A DNA stretch of 64,000 nucleotides, from the NCBI RefSeq assembly GCF_012275375.1, contig NZ_JAAZQJ010000003.1, positions 434,001 through 498,000 on the forward strand, given 5' to 3'. A model generated the notes under the pieces. It was not told the origin of the DNA and searched no databases. It saw only the letters and a program-made list of their open reading frames with translations. Below, piece after piece: positions 1 through 7,996 of this stretch. A program made the position numbers and the translations under genes. Position 1 is the first letter of the stretch. Each line of letters starts with the position of its first letter. Source of the DNA: Dyella sp. SG609 (lineage in GTDB: Bacteria; Pseudomonadota; Gammaproteobacteria; Xanthomonadales; Rhodanobacteraceae).

Positions 1-1
1 C

Positions 2-1603
2 GGGCAGATCAACAACCAGCTGTCCGGCAGCACCAACCTGCAGACCTCGCTGGACGCGTTCTACGGCGCGCTGGGCGACGTCTCCAACGCGCCGGCCGAC
101 TCGGCCGCGCGCGGCGTGCTGCTGGCCCGCGCCAATGCGCTGGGCAGCACCTTCCAGGCGTTGTCCGGCCAGTTCAACCAGTTGAACACCCAGGTGCAGC
201 GCCAGATCAGCGACACGGTCGACTCGATCAACAGCGACAGCGCTTCCATCGCCAAGCTCAACGAACAGATCCGCACCGCCTATGCCGGCGGCAAGGGCGA
301 GCCGTCGGACCTGCTGGACCAGCGCGATGCGCTGATCAAGAAAGTCTCCGGCGAAGTGGGCGTCAGCGTGGTGCAGCAGGACGACCACACGGTGAGCCTG
401 TTCGTCGGCAACGGCCAGGCGCTGGTCAACGGCTCCAATGCCTACGCGCTGGCCACCGCGCCGAATCAATACGATCCGACACGGCTGGAGATCGTCGGCA
501 AGGACAGCGGCAGCGTGATCACCGGCCAGGTCGGCGGCGGCTCGCTCGGCGCGCTGCTGGATTTCCGCAGCCAGGTGCTGGACCCCGCGCAGAACCAGCT
601 CGGCCGCGCCGCGGTGGCGATGGCCAGCGCCTTCAATGCCCAGCATGCGCAGGGCATGGACCTCAACGGCACTATGGGCGGCGCCTTCTTCAACGTCGGC
701 GCGCCGCAGGTGCAGATCAGCTCGGCCAACCAGGGCACGGGCACGGTGGGCGCCAGTATCTCCGACGTCGGCGCGCTGACCACCAAGGACTACGTGCTGC
801 GCTACGACGGCAGCGCCTGGAGCCTGCGCGACACGGCGGGCAACGCGGTGGCGATGACCGGCACCGGCACCGCCGCCGATCCGTTCAAGGCCGATGGCCT
901 GAGCCTGGTGGTGGGCGGCGCTCCGAGCGCCGGCGACAGCTTCCAGGTGCGCCCCACCGCCGCGGCCGCGGCGGGTTTCGGCGCGGCCATCACCGACCCG
1001 AACAAGATCGCCGCCGCGGCGCCGCTGGCCGGCTCGGCCGGCGCGGCCAACACGGGCAGCGGCAGCATCGGCGGCATCGCGGTCACCGATCCGTCCAATG
1101 CGGGCCTGCTCGGCACGGCGAATATCGTGTTCACCTCGCCGACCAGCTACACCATCAATGGCGGCGCGGCGCAGACGTATACGCCCGGCCAGCCGATCAA
1201 CGCCAACGGCTGGAGCCTCACCCTCAACGGCACGCCCGCGGCGAACGACACGTTCACCCTCAAGGCCAATAGCAATGCGCGCGGCGACAACGGCAACGCG
1301 CTGGCACTGGGCAAGGTGGCGAACCTGGGCGTGCTCGACAACGGCGCCACCAGCGTGGGCCGCGCCTACGGGCAGCTGACCAGCCAGGTGGGCAGCGCCG
1401 GTTCCCTGGCCAAGGACGCGCTGACCACGCAGAACGCGGTGTACCAGCAGGCGCTGCAATCGCAGCAGGGCGTGTCCGGCGTGAACATCGACGAGGAAGC
1501 CGCCAGCCTGGTGCGCTACCAGCAGGCCTACCAGGCCTCGGCGCAGGTGATCTCCACCGCCAGCCAGATCTTCGACGCGCTGCTCAGCGCCGTGCGCAAC
1601 TGA
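2..1603 (+). CDS. flgK: Flagellar hook-associated protein 1 FlgK (5' end missing)
   Basis: C-terminal part of FlgK, the first hook-filament junction protein, exported through the flagellar type III apparatus. The reading frame is open from base 2, so the start lies upstream of the window; about 533 residues are present. The C-terminus carries the conserved flagellar rod/hook signature (SGVNIDEEAASLVRYQQAYQAS region near bases 1475-1545) followed by an amphipathic helix ending in AQVISTASQIFDALLSAVRN-like sequence typical of FlgK. The middle is low-complexity Ala/Gly/Thr-rich, as expected of the surface-exposed variable domain. It is followed 11 bp later by flgL, the usual order. Identification is firm; only the missing 5' part is unknown. 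Confidence 0.95.
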   Translation, partial: GQINNQLSGSTNLQTSLDAFYGALGDVSNAPADSAARGVLLARANALGSTFQALSGQFNQLNTQVQRQISDTVDSINSDSASIAKLNEQIRTAYAGGKGEPSDLLDQRDALIKKVSGEVGVSVVQQDDHTVSLFVGNGQALVNGSNAYALATAPNQYDPTRLEIVGKDSGSVITGQVGGGSLGALLDFRSQVLDPAQNQLGRAAVAMASAFNAQHAQGMDLNGTMGGAFFNVGAPQVQISSANQGTGTVGASISDVGALTTKDYVLRYDGSAWSLRDTAGNAVAMTGTGTAADPFKADGLSLVVGGAPSAGDSFQVRPTAAAAAGFGAAITDPNKIAAAAPLAGSAGAANTGSGSIGGIAVTDPSNAGLLGTANIVFTSPTSYTINGGAAQTYTPGQPINANGWSLTLNGTPAANDTFTLKANSNARGDNGNALALGKVANLGVLDNGATSVGRAYGQLTSQVGSAGSLAKDALTTQNAVYQQALQSQQGVSGVNIDEEAASLVRYQQAYQASAQVISTASQIFDALLSAVRN

Positions 1604-1614
1604 AGGAGCATCCG

Positions 1615-2805
1615 ATGAGAGTCTCCACCAGCTGGATGGCCCAGCAGTCGGTCAGCAGCATGCTCGACGGGCAGGCCAGCCTGTCCGACCTGCAGAACCG
1701 CATCAGCAGCGGCAAGCGCATCAACCAGCCTTCGGACGATCCGGTGGGCGCGGCGCGCGCGCTGGAACTGGGCCATATGGACGCGGACGTGGCGCAGTAC
1801 CAGCGCAACATCACCTCGGCCAATGCGCGCCTGGGCCTGGAAGACCAGGCGCTGTCGACCACTTCGGACGCGCTGACCCGCGTGCGCACCCTGGTCCTGC
1901 AAGGCATCAACGGCACGCAGACCGACCAGACCCGCGCCGACATCGCCGCGGAGCTGAGCCAGATCCGCACCCAGCTGATGGGCCTGGCCAACGGCAAGGA
2001 CGGCAACGGCGACTATCTGTTCGCCGGCAACCGCACCGGCGGGCAGCCGTTCTCGGCCCAGGGCGGCGCGGTGGTCTACAACGGCGACGAAGGCCAGCGC
2101 ATGGTCGCCGCCGGCCCCGGCATGCAGGTCGCCACCGGCGACCCCGGCTCGGCGGTGTTCATGAATATCCCCACCGGCAACGGCACTTTTCAGGTGTCTT
2201 CCGGCGCCGCCAATACCGGCACCGCGGTGGCCGGCACCATCAGCGTGGCCGACCGCACGCAGTGGGACAACGGCAACTACACCATCGCCTTCACCTCGGC
2301 CACGGCCTATGAGGTGCGCGACGCCTCCAACAACGTGATCGGCAGCGGCACCTATGCCGACGACGGCAACGCGGTGGTGGCCTTCCGCGGCGTGCAGGTG
2401 GGCATCAGCGGCACGCCGGCGGCGGGCGACAATTTCAGCGTGGGGCCTTCGGGCAAGCAGGACATCTTCAGCACGCTGGACAACATCATCGGCGCGCTGA
2501 AGACCACCGGCGGCGGGCCGGCGATGAAGAACGCGCTCAATGCGCAGTTCTCCAACCTCGACCAGGCCATCGACACCGTCACCCAGACGCGCGCCGCCAT
2601 CGGCGGACGCATGAATGCGCTGGACCAGCAGCAGTCGCTCAACGGCGACCTGTCGCTGCAGTACCAGGGGGCGCTGAGCGACGTGCAGGACCTGGACTAC
2701 TACGACGCCATCAGCAAGCTCAATCTGCAGAACACCGCGCTGCAGGCCGCGCAGATGACCTACACCAAGGTGCAGTCATCCACGCTGTTCGATTATCTGA
2801 AGTGA
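1615..2805 (+). CDS. flgL: Flagellar hook-associated protein 3 FlgL
   Basis: FlgL (396 aa) forms the second junction ring between hook and filament. The N-terminus (MRVSTSWMAQQSVSSMLDGQ) and the motif LQNRISSGKRINQPSDDPVGAARAL match the flagellin-like N-terminal domain of FlgL; the C-terminus (residues ~355-396, LNLQNTALQAAQMTYTKVQSSTLFDYLK) is the conserved coiled-coil end. The middle domain is variable. An AAGGAG-type ribosome site lies directly before the ATG, 11 bp behind flgK, so the two are co-transcribed. No clear terminator follows before the first flagellin. Confidence 0.96.
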   Translation: MRVSTSWMAQQSVSSMLDGQASLSDLQNRISSGKRINQPSDDPVGAARALELGHMDADVAQYQRNITSANARLGLEDQALSTTSDALTRVRTLVLQGINGTQTDQTRADIAAELSQIRTQLMGLANGKDGNGDYLFAGNRTGGQPFSAQGGAVVYNGDEGQRMVAAGPGMQVATGDPGSAVFMNIPTGNGTFQVSSGAANTGTAVAGTISVADRTQWDNGNYTIAFTSATAYEVRDASNNVIGSGTYADDGNAVVAFRGVQVGISGTPAAGDNFSVGPSGKQDIFSTLDNIIGALKTTGGGPAMKNALNAQFSNLDQAIDTVTQTRAAIGGRMNALDQQQSLNGDLSLQYQGALSDVQDLDYYDAISKLNLQNTALQAAQMTYTKVQSSTLFDYLK

Positions 2806-2933
2806 TGCGGACGCAGGGATGAGCAGCGAACGCGCACGAGCGGAAACGAAGGTTGGCGGCGCCGTGCGCCGCGCCGCCGTATCCGATCGTCCGCCGCTGG
2901 TATCCGTGCGTGGCGCTTTGCCCTCGATCCGCT

Positions 2934-2960
2934 GCAGCTCCATGCCGCTGCCGCCGACGC
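2934..2960 (+). promoter_or_regulatory. Degraded sigma-28-like promoter of the first flagellin
   Basis: When the region upstream of flagellin 1 is aligned with that of flagellin 2 through their shared AG(C/T)TCCATG and TTGAGGCGG/CTGAGGCGG blocks, the position of the sigma-28 promoter is GCAGCTCC-N11-GCCGACGC. The -10 half keeps GCCGA, but the -35 half has lost most of the TCAAG/TAAAG consensus. It may be weak or dead; alignment by eye. Confidence 0.4.
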
Positions 2961-3052
2961 CCTCCTTGAGGCGGCGGCGTTCCTGCTGGCATTCCCATGG
3001 GAATCCGAACCGCCGTCCTCGACGGTTCCGAATCCATTGGAGTGCAAGCACC

Positions 3053-4195
3053 ATGAGCCTGAGCGTCACCACCAACATCAGCTCGCTGAATGCCCAGAAC
3101 AACCTGGCCAGGACGCAGAGCAAGCTGAGCACCGCCATCGAGCGCCTTTCATCCGGCATGCGCATCAACAGCGCCAAGGACGATGCGGCGGGCCTGGCCA
3201 TCTCCACCCGCTTCACCACCCAGATCAATGGCCTGAACCAGGCCGTGCGCAATGCCAACGACGGCATCTCGATGGCGCAGACCACCGAGTCGGCGCTGGA
3301 CGAAGTGACCAACAACCTGCAGCGCATGCGCCTGCTGGCGGTGCAGTCGGCGTCCGGGTCCAATTCGTCCACCGATCGCGCCGCGCTGGACAAGGAAGTG
3401 CAGCAGCGCCTGGCCGAAGTGACCCGTATCGCGCAGCAGACCAATTTCAACGGCACCAAGGTGCTGGATGGCAGCGCCGGTACGGTGGCGTTCCAGGTCG
3501 GCGCCAATGTGGGCGAGACCATCAGCGTCAATTTCGGCGTCGGCATGAAAGCCAGTCAGATCGGCCAGATCGAAACGGCTTCCGTGACGGCGAGCGGCAC
3601 GGAGCCGAAATTCCCGTTGACGCTCTCTGCGGATCAGACGGTGAAGTTCGACGGCGCGAACGTCACGCTCAAGAAAGGCACCGTGTTCAAGTTCGGCAAC
3701 GAGATCGTCGCCGCGCTGAAGGCCGGCTTCGAAAGCGCGGGCGTGGATGCGCAGGTCTCGGTCGACATCAAGGGCAAGTTCACCATCGCCACGAGCAAGC
3801 TGGACGCCGTCATCGACACTTCGGCAGCCACCGAACTCGGTTTTGCGGCGGCCGACAAAGTGGTGGTCGGCAAGGACAGCAAGCACCTGTCGGACATCTC
3901 GATCGCCACCACCGATGGGGCGAACGACGCGATCCGCCGCGTCGACGCCGCCCTGCAATCGGTGAGCGACCTGCGCTCGAACCTGGGCGCGGTGCAGAAC
4001 CGCTTCCATTCCACCATCACCAACCTGCAGACGATTTCGCAGAACCTCGATTCGTCGCGCAGCCAGATCAAGGACGCGGACTTCGCGGCGGAGACCGCGA
4101 ACATGTCCAGCGCAAACATCCTGCAGCAGGCCGGCGTGTCGGTGCTGGCGCAGGCCAATACCAGCCAGCAGAGCGTGCTGAAACTGCTGCAGTAA
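3053..4195 (+). CDS. fliC: Flagellin, copy 1
   Basis: Flagellin of 380 aa, subunit of the filament. N-terminal D0/D1 (MSLSVTTNISSLNAQNNLAR, then RLSSGMRINSAKDDAAGLAI) and C-terminal D1/D0 (SANILQQAGVSVLAQANTSQ) are conserved; residues about 165-300 are the variable domain. The frame stays open further upstream to 2819, but the start chosen has GGAG 10 bp before ATG and matches the flagellin N-terminus. Its ends are nearly identical at DNA level to flagellin 2 while the middle has diverged (for example KVVVGKDSKHLSDISIATTD versus KATHALDSKHLSDASISTVS). It is followed by a hairpin without a T-run, so read-through is possible. Confidence 0.96.
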   Translation: MSLSVTTNISSLNAQNNLARTQSKLSTAIERLSSGMRINSAKDDAAGLAISTRFTTQINGLNQAVRNANDGISMAQTTESALDEVTNNLQRMRLLAVQSASGSNSSTDRAALDKEVQQRLAEVTRIAQQTNFNGTKVLDGSAGTVAFQVGANVGETISVNFGVGMKASQIGQIETASVTASGTEPKFPLTLSADQTVKFDGANVTLKKGTVFKFGNEIVAALKAGFESAGVDAQVSVDIKGKFTIATSKLDAVIDTSAATELGFAAADKVVVGKDSKHLSDISIATTDGANDAIRRVDAALQSVSDLRSNLGAVQNRFHSTITNLQTISQNLDSSRSQIKDADFAAETANMSSANILQQAGVSVLAQANTSQQSVLKLLQ

Positions 4196-4204
4196 GCGAT
4201 CAGC

Positions 4205-4231
4205 GATGGCCGCGCATGGGGCGCGGCCATC
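4205..4231 (+). terminator. Hairpin after flagellin 1, lacking a T-tract
   Basis: Perfect 11-bp inverted repeat GATGGCCGCGC / GCGCGGCCATC with a 5-nt loop, ten bases after the stop codon. It resembles the terminator after flagellin 2 (GGACGGCCGCG / CGCGGCCGTCC) but is followed by CACCACTC instead of T residues, so it is probably a weak terminator or an mRNA-stabilising hairpin. Confidence 0.6.
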
Positions 4232-4237
4232 CACCAC

Positions 4238-4318
4238 TCAAGGAAACCACACGGCCATGACGATCACGCTCTCTACCACCACCACCATTCTGTGCGGCCT
4301 CGCCGCCGGGGCGGCGCG
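4238..4318 (+). pseudogene. Remnant of a fliD start between the flagellins
   Basis: The stretch AAGGAAACC...GGCCATGACGATCAC, followed by a Ser/Thr-rich then CGCCGCCGG-containing segment, aligns base by base with the ribosome site and first codons of fliD at about 5656-5740 (AAGGAAATCC...GACCATGGCTATCAC). The encoded start MTITLSTTTTILCGLAAG parallels MAITTSSTSSSTGPLTAAG of FliD, then diverges and loses FliD character. Read as a leftover of a tandem duplication whose unit was flagellin + terminator + fliD 5' end. Alignment was done by eye. Confidence 0.55.
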
Positions 4319-4359
4319 TGGCCGGGCGTGGCCGTTCCTAGCCCAAATCGCCAGCCTGC

Positions 4360-4386
4360 TCAAGTTCCATGGGAACCGGTCGAAAC
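4360..4386 (+). promoter_or_regulatory. Sigma-28 (FliA) promoter of flagellin 2
   Basis: TCAAGTTC, an 11-bp spacer and GTCGAAAC match the sigma-28 pattern TAAAGTTT-N11-GCCGATAA in spacing and most positions, about 90 bp before the flagellin 2 start. The spacer and -35 overlap a small inverted repeat GTTCC-ATG-GGAAC. Confidence 0.75.
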
Positions 4387-4474
4387 AGTACCTGAGGCGG
4401 ACGTTCCAGCAGGAATTCCCGCTGAACCAACCGCCGGCCTCTTTCCGGCTTCGACCCCAACGGAGTGAATTCCC

Positions 4475-5611
4475 ATGGTCATGAGCGTTACCACCAACAT
4501 CAGCTCGCTGAATGCCCAGAACAACCTGGCCAAGACGCAGAGCAAGCTGAGCACCGCCATCGAGCGCCTGTCCTCGGGTATGCGCATCAACAGCGCCAAG
4601 GACGATGCGGCGGGCCTGGCCATCTCCACCCGCTTCACCACCCAGATCAATGGCCTGAACCAGGCCGTGCGCAACGCCAACGACGGTATCTCGATGGCGC
4701 AGACCACCGAGTCGGCGCTGGACGAAGTGACCAACAACCTGCAGCGCATCCGCGAGCTGGCCGTGCAGTCGGCCACCGGCTCCAACTCGACCACCGACCG
4801 CGCCGCGCTCGACAAGGAAGTGCAGCAGCGTCTGGCCGAAGTGACCCGTATCGCGCAGCAGACCAACTTCAACGGCACCAAGGTGCTGGACGGCAGCGCC
4901 GGCACGGTGGCGTTCCAGGTCGGCGCCAACGTCGGCGAGACCATCAGCGTCAACTTCAGCGTCGGCATGAAGACCAACCAGGTCGGCCAGGTCGACACCG
5001 CCGCGGTGACCGCCAGCGGCACGGCCCCGACCTATCCGCTGACCCTTGCCGCCGACCAGACGGTGAAGATCGGCACCACCAGCGTCACGCTCAAGAGCGG
5101 CACGGTGTTCAACACCGCGCAGGACGCCACCGACGCGCTGAATGCGGGCTTCAAGGACGCCGGCGTGGACGCGCAGGCTTCGGCCGACGCCACCGGCAAG
5201 ATCTCGGTCGCCGCCTTCGGCGCCGACGTCGACGCTTCCGGCGCCACCGCCCTGGGCTTCGCCGCCGCCGACAAGGCCACGCACGCGCTGGACAGCAAGC
5301 ACCTGTCCGACGCTTCGATCAGCACGGTGTCCGGCGCCAACGACGCCATCCGCCGCGTCGACGCCGCCCTGCAGTCGGTGAGCAACCTGCGTTCGGACCT
5401 GGGCGCCGTGCAGAACCGTTTCCAGTCCACCATCTCCAACCTGCAGACCATTTCGCAGAACCTCGACTCGTCGCGCAGCCAGATCCAGGACGCCGACTTC
5501 GCCGCGGAGACCGCGAACATGTCCAGCGCGAACATCCTGCAGCAGGCCGGCGTGTCGGTGCTGGCCCAGGCCAACTCCAGCCAGCAGAGCGTGCTGAAGC
5601 TCCTGCAGTAA
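4475..5611 (+). CDS. fliC: Flagellin, copy 2
   Basis: Flagellin of 378 aa with intact N- and C-terminal D0/D1 domains (VTTNISSLNAQNNLAKTQSK; SSANILQQAGVSVLAQANSS) and a variable centre at residues ~170-295. Two in-frame ATGs occur at 4475 and 4481; GGAG lies 9 bp before 4475, the same spacing as in copy 1, so 4475 is preferred, although homologues often begin at MSVTTN. It has a good sigma-28 promoter and a strong terminator, so it is the likelier major filament subunit. Terminal regions are almost identical in DNA to copy 1, pointing to recent duplication or gene conversion. Confidence 0.96.
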   Translation: MVMSVTTNISSLNAQNNLAKTQSKLSTAIERLSSGMRINSAKDDAAGLAISTRFTTQINGLNQAVRNANDGISMAQTTESALDEVTNNLQRIRELAVQSATGSNSTTDRAALDKEVQQRLAEVTRIAQQTNFNGTKVLDGSAGTVAFQVGANVGETISVNFSVGMKTNQVGQVDTAAVTASGTAPTYPLTLAADQTVKIGTTSVTLKSGTVFNTAQDATDALNAGFKDAGVDAQASADATGKISVAAFGADVDASGATALGFAAADKATHALDSKHLSDASISTVSGANDAIRRVDAALQSVSNLRSDLGAVQNRFQSTISNLQTISQNLDSSRSQIQDADFAAETANMSSANILQQAGVSVLAQANSSQQSVLKLLQ

Positions 5612-5619
5612 CTCCCGGT

Positions 5620-5653
5620 GGACGGCCGCGCATAAAACGCGGCCGTCCCTTTT
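5620..5653 (+). terminator. Rho-independent terminator after flagellin 2
   Basis: An 11-bp stem (GGACGGCCGCG / CGCGGCCGTCC) with loop CATAAAA is followed by CTTTT, eight bases after the stop codon. It separates high-level flagellin transcription from fliD. Confidence 0.85.
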
Positions 5654-5674
5654 CATAAGGAAATCCTTCCGACC

Positions 5675-7066
5675 ATGGCTATCACCACCTCTTCCACTTC
5701 TTCCTCCACCGGCCCGCTCACCGCCGCCGGCGTGGGTTCGGGACTGGACGTGAACGGCCTGGTCAGCCAGCTGGTGGCGGCCAAGAAAAAGCCGCTGCAG
5801 GACCAGATCGATTCCCAGACCAGCACGGCGAAGACGCAGATCTCCGCGCTGGGCCAGGTCAGTTCGGCGCTCGCCGCCCTGCAGACCGCATTGAAGGGCC
5901 TGAGCGACGGCACCTCGTTCCAGACCCGCAAGGCCGCGACCAGCGACGCCAGCGTGTTCAGCGTAAGCTCCACCACCGGCGCGATGAACGGCAGCTACAA
6001 CCTCAACGTGAGCCAGCTCGCCACCGCGCTGAAGGTGCAGTCGGCCGGCGTGGCCAGCAGCGATGCCAAGGTCGGCACCGGCACGCTCACCATCGGCGTC
6101 GGCAGCAAGTCGATGAGCATCGACATCGGCAGCGACGGTTCCTCGCTGTCGCAGATCCGCGACGCGATCAACAAGAGCAGCGGCAACCCCGGCGTCACCG
6201 CCACCATCGTCACCGGCTCGGACGGCGCGCACCTGGTGCTGAGCAGCACCGCCACCGGCCAGGCCAATGCCTTCACGGTGAGCAGCAGCGGCGGCGACGG
6301 CGGCCTGGCGGCGCTCAACTACGACCCGGCGTCCAGCAGCAACGGCATGTCCGTGCTGACCGCGGCGCAGGACGCGAAATTCACCATCGACGGCCTGGCC
6401 GCCACCAGCGCCAGCAATACGGTGACCGGCGCCATCGACGGTATCACCCTGAGCTTGTGGAAGCCGGGCACGGCTACGCTGTCGGTCAGCACCGACAGTT
6501 CGGCGGCGTCCACCGCGGTGGGCAACTTCGTCACCGCGTACAACAACTTCGTGGGCACGTACCAATCGCTCACCGCGTACGACCCGAGCGGCGCCAATAC
6601 CGGCGCGCTGATCGGCGACGCCACGCTCAACAGCATCAAGAGCACGCTTTCCAACATCGTCAGCGGGCCGGGCGGCAACGGCGCCATGCTCAATTCGATC
6701 GGCATCACCCTGCAGATCGACGGCACGCTGAAGCTGGACAGCGGCGCCTTGTCCACCGCGCTGAGCGACGGCGGCACCAAGGTGAGCGGCCTGTTCTCCG
6801 GCACCAGCGGCATGGCCACCCAGCTCAACAGCCCGCTGACCGACTGGACCGCCAGCACCGGCGTGCTGACCACGCGCACCAACAATCTCAACAAGCAGTT
6901 GAAGGACCTGGGCACGCGCCAGGACAACCTCAACTCCGACATGGACGCGCTGACCACCCAGTACACCAAGCGCTTCACCGCGCTGGACACCCTGCTGACC
7001 AAGCTCAACAGCACCAGCAGCTACCTGACGCAGCAGTTCGACGCGCTCACCAAGAGCAGCAAGTAA
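5675..7066 (+). CDS. fliD: Flagellar hook-associated protein 2 (filament cap) FliD
   Basis: FliD (463 aa) forms the pentameric cap under which flagellin polymerises. The N-terminal domain (AGVGSGLDVNGLVSQLVAAK, residues ~16-36) and the C-terminal coiled coil with repeated LNKQLKDLGTRQDNLNSDMD and YTKRFTALDTLLTKLNSTSS (residues ~400-455) are diagnostic. The central region is Ser/Thr/Gly-rich. It starts an apparent fliD-fliS-fliT operon, with a 15-bp gap to fliS. AAGGAAAT lies upstream of the ATG. Confidence 0.95.
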   Translation: MAITTSSTSSSTGPLTAAGVGSGLDVNGLVSQLVAAKKKPLQDQIDSQTSTAKTQISALGQVSSALAALQTALKGLSDGTSFQTRKAATSDASVFSVSSTTGAMNGSYNLNVSQLATALKVQSAGVASSDAKVGTGTLTIGVGSKSMSIDIGSDGSSLSQIRDAINKSSGNPGVTATIVTGSDGAHLVLSSTATGQANAFTVSSSGGDGGLAALNYDPASSSNGMSVLTAAQDAKFTIDGLAATSASNTVTGAIDGITLSLWKPGTATLSVSTDSSAASTAVGNFVTAYNNFVGTYQSLTAYDPSGANTGALIGDATLNSIKSTLSNIVSGPGGNGAMLNSIGITLQIDGTLKLDSGALSTALSDGGTKVSGLFSGTSGMATQLNSPLTDWTASTGVLTTRTNNLNKQLKDLGTRQDNLNSDMDALTTQYTKRFTALDTLLTKLNSTSSYLTQQFDALTKSSK

Positions 7067-7081
7067 GCGAGGAGCCAGACC

Positions 7082-7501
7082 ATGGGATTCGGATACGGCG
7101 CCGGCGCCTACCAGCAGGTGCGTTCGCACGGGACGGTGGAAACCGCCGACCCGCACGGCCTCATCACCATGCTGATGGACGGCGCGATCGAACGCCTGAC
7201 CAAGGCGCGCGGCCATATGCTGCACGGCGAGGTGGCCGCCAAGGGCGAGCTGATCTCGCGCTGCCTGGACATCATCAGCGAGCTGCGCGGCAGCCTGGAT
7301 CCGGCGGTGGAAACGCCGCTGGTCGGCCAGCTCGGCGCGCTGTACGACTACATGGGCCGCCGGCTGCTGCACGCCAACCTGCACGACGACCCGCGCGCGC
7401 TGGACGAGGTCTCCGACCTGATGCAGAAGCTGCGCCGCGCCTGGAACGGCATTCCGATGGACGCGCGCAGCCCGCAGCGTCCCGCGCAGGCCGCGCTGTG
7501 A
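7082..7501 (+). CDS. fliS: Flagellin export chaperone FliS
   Basis: FliS (139 aa) binds the disordered flagellin C-terminus in the cytoplasm before export. The motif VETADPHGLITMLMDGAIER near residues 20-40 corresponds to the conserved (S/T)P..L(I/V).ML(Y/F)(D/E) helix of FliS, and the all-alpha length fits the family. GAGGAG precedes the ATG. Its stop codon overlaps the GTG start of the next gene, implying translational coupling. Confidence 0.93.
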   Translation: MGFGYGAGAYQQVRSHGTVETADPHGLITMLMDGAIERLTKARGHMLHGEVAAKGELISRCLDIISELRGSLDPAVETPLVGQLGALYDYMGRRLLHANLHDDPRALDEVSDLMQKLRRAWNGIPMDARSPQRPAQAAL

Positions 7502-7776
7502 ACGGCCTGGAACAGGTAATGGCGCTGAGCCGCGGCATGCTGGAAATGGCCGAGCAGGGCGACTGGGAACGCTTCGCCGCGATCCAGGATGAACGCGAGC
7601 GCGTGCTCGAACAGGTGCTGCCGGCCAGCCGCGGCGACGCGACCGCCCTGCGCGCCCTGATCGACTACAACCGACGCCTGTGCGAGGTGGTGGAGCGCGA
7701 GCGCGATAAAGTGGCGCAGGAATGGCAGGCGGCGCATGGCCGCTCGCAGGCCATCGCCGCCTACACCAGCAACTGA
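7498..7776 (+). CDS. fliT: FliT-like flagellar chaperone
   Basis: A 92-aa, mostly helical, acidic protein rich in Glu, Arg and Gln. A GTG start at 7498 overlaps the fliS stop (GTGA); an ATG at 7519 is the alternative. Size, helix-rich composition (residues ~5-40 and ~50-85) and place directly after fliS are those of FliT, the chaperone that escorts the FliD cap protein. FliT sequences are poorly conserved, so the call rests mainly on context. Confidence 0.7.
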   Translation: MNGLEQVMALSRGMLEMAEQGDWERFAAIQDERERVLEQVLPASRGDATALRALIDYNRRLCEVVERERDKVAQEWQAAHGRSQAIAAYTSN

Positions 7777-7794
7777 CGTCGCGGAATCATCCGT

Positions 7795-7961
7795 GTAGGT
7801 TGGGCTGAGCCGCAGGCGAACCCCGAAGCCGGCAACTTCATGCGCCTCGCCACGTTGGGGTTACGGGCTGCATCAGCAACCCGCCCTTCGGGCCATCCGC
7901 TATGCGGATGTTCGCTACGGCATCCTGCCTTCGCAGTCGCCTGCGGCTCACCCCAACCTAC
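7795..7961 (+). repeat. GTAGGTTGGG palindromic intergenic repeat, copy 1 (with internal insert)
   Basis: Begins GTAGGTTGGGCTGAGCC and ends with the inverted GGCTCACCCCAACCTAC. The arms match copies at 52137-52211, 63379-63464 and the partial copy at 63992-64000. The interior is longer than in the other copies because of a further hairpin-rich stretch (CCCGCCCTTCGGGCC, CCGCTATGCGG). It lies between fliT and the PilZ-like gene. Confidence 0.8.
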
Positions 7962-7996
7962 GCCCGATCGGGCGGCATCGCCGGAGAACGCCACAC

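Noticed and set aside
2920-2945. TGGCGCTTTGCC as a sigma-54 promoter for flagellin 1
   Set aside because: GG and GC are only 6 bp apart instead of 10, so the geometry is wrong.
5632-5660. A sigma-28 promoter for fliD overlapping the flagellin 2 terminator (TAAAACGC...TTTCATAA)
   Set aside because: The -10 matches only four of eight positions and the spacer is 10 bp; too weak to list.
4238-7384. A 1048-codon open frame on the minus strand opposite the flagellins and fliD
   Set aside because: It is a mirror of the high-GC codon bias of the real plus-strand genes; it is low-complexity (Gly/Arg/Ala/His-rich) and matches no family.
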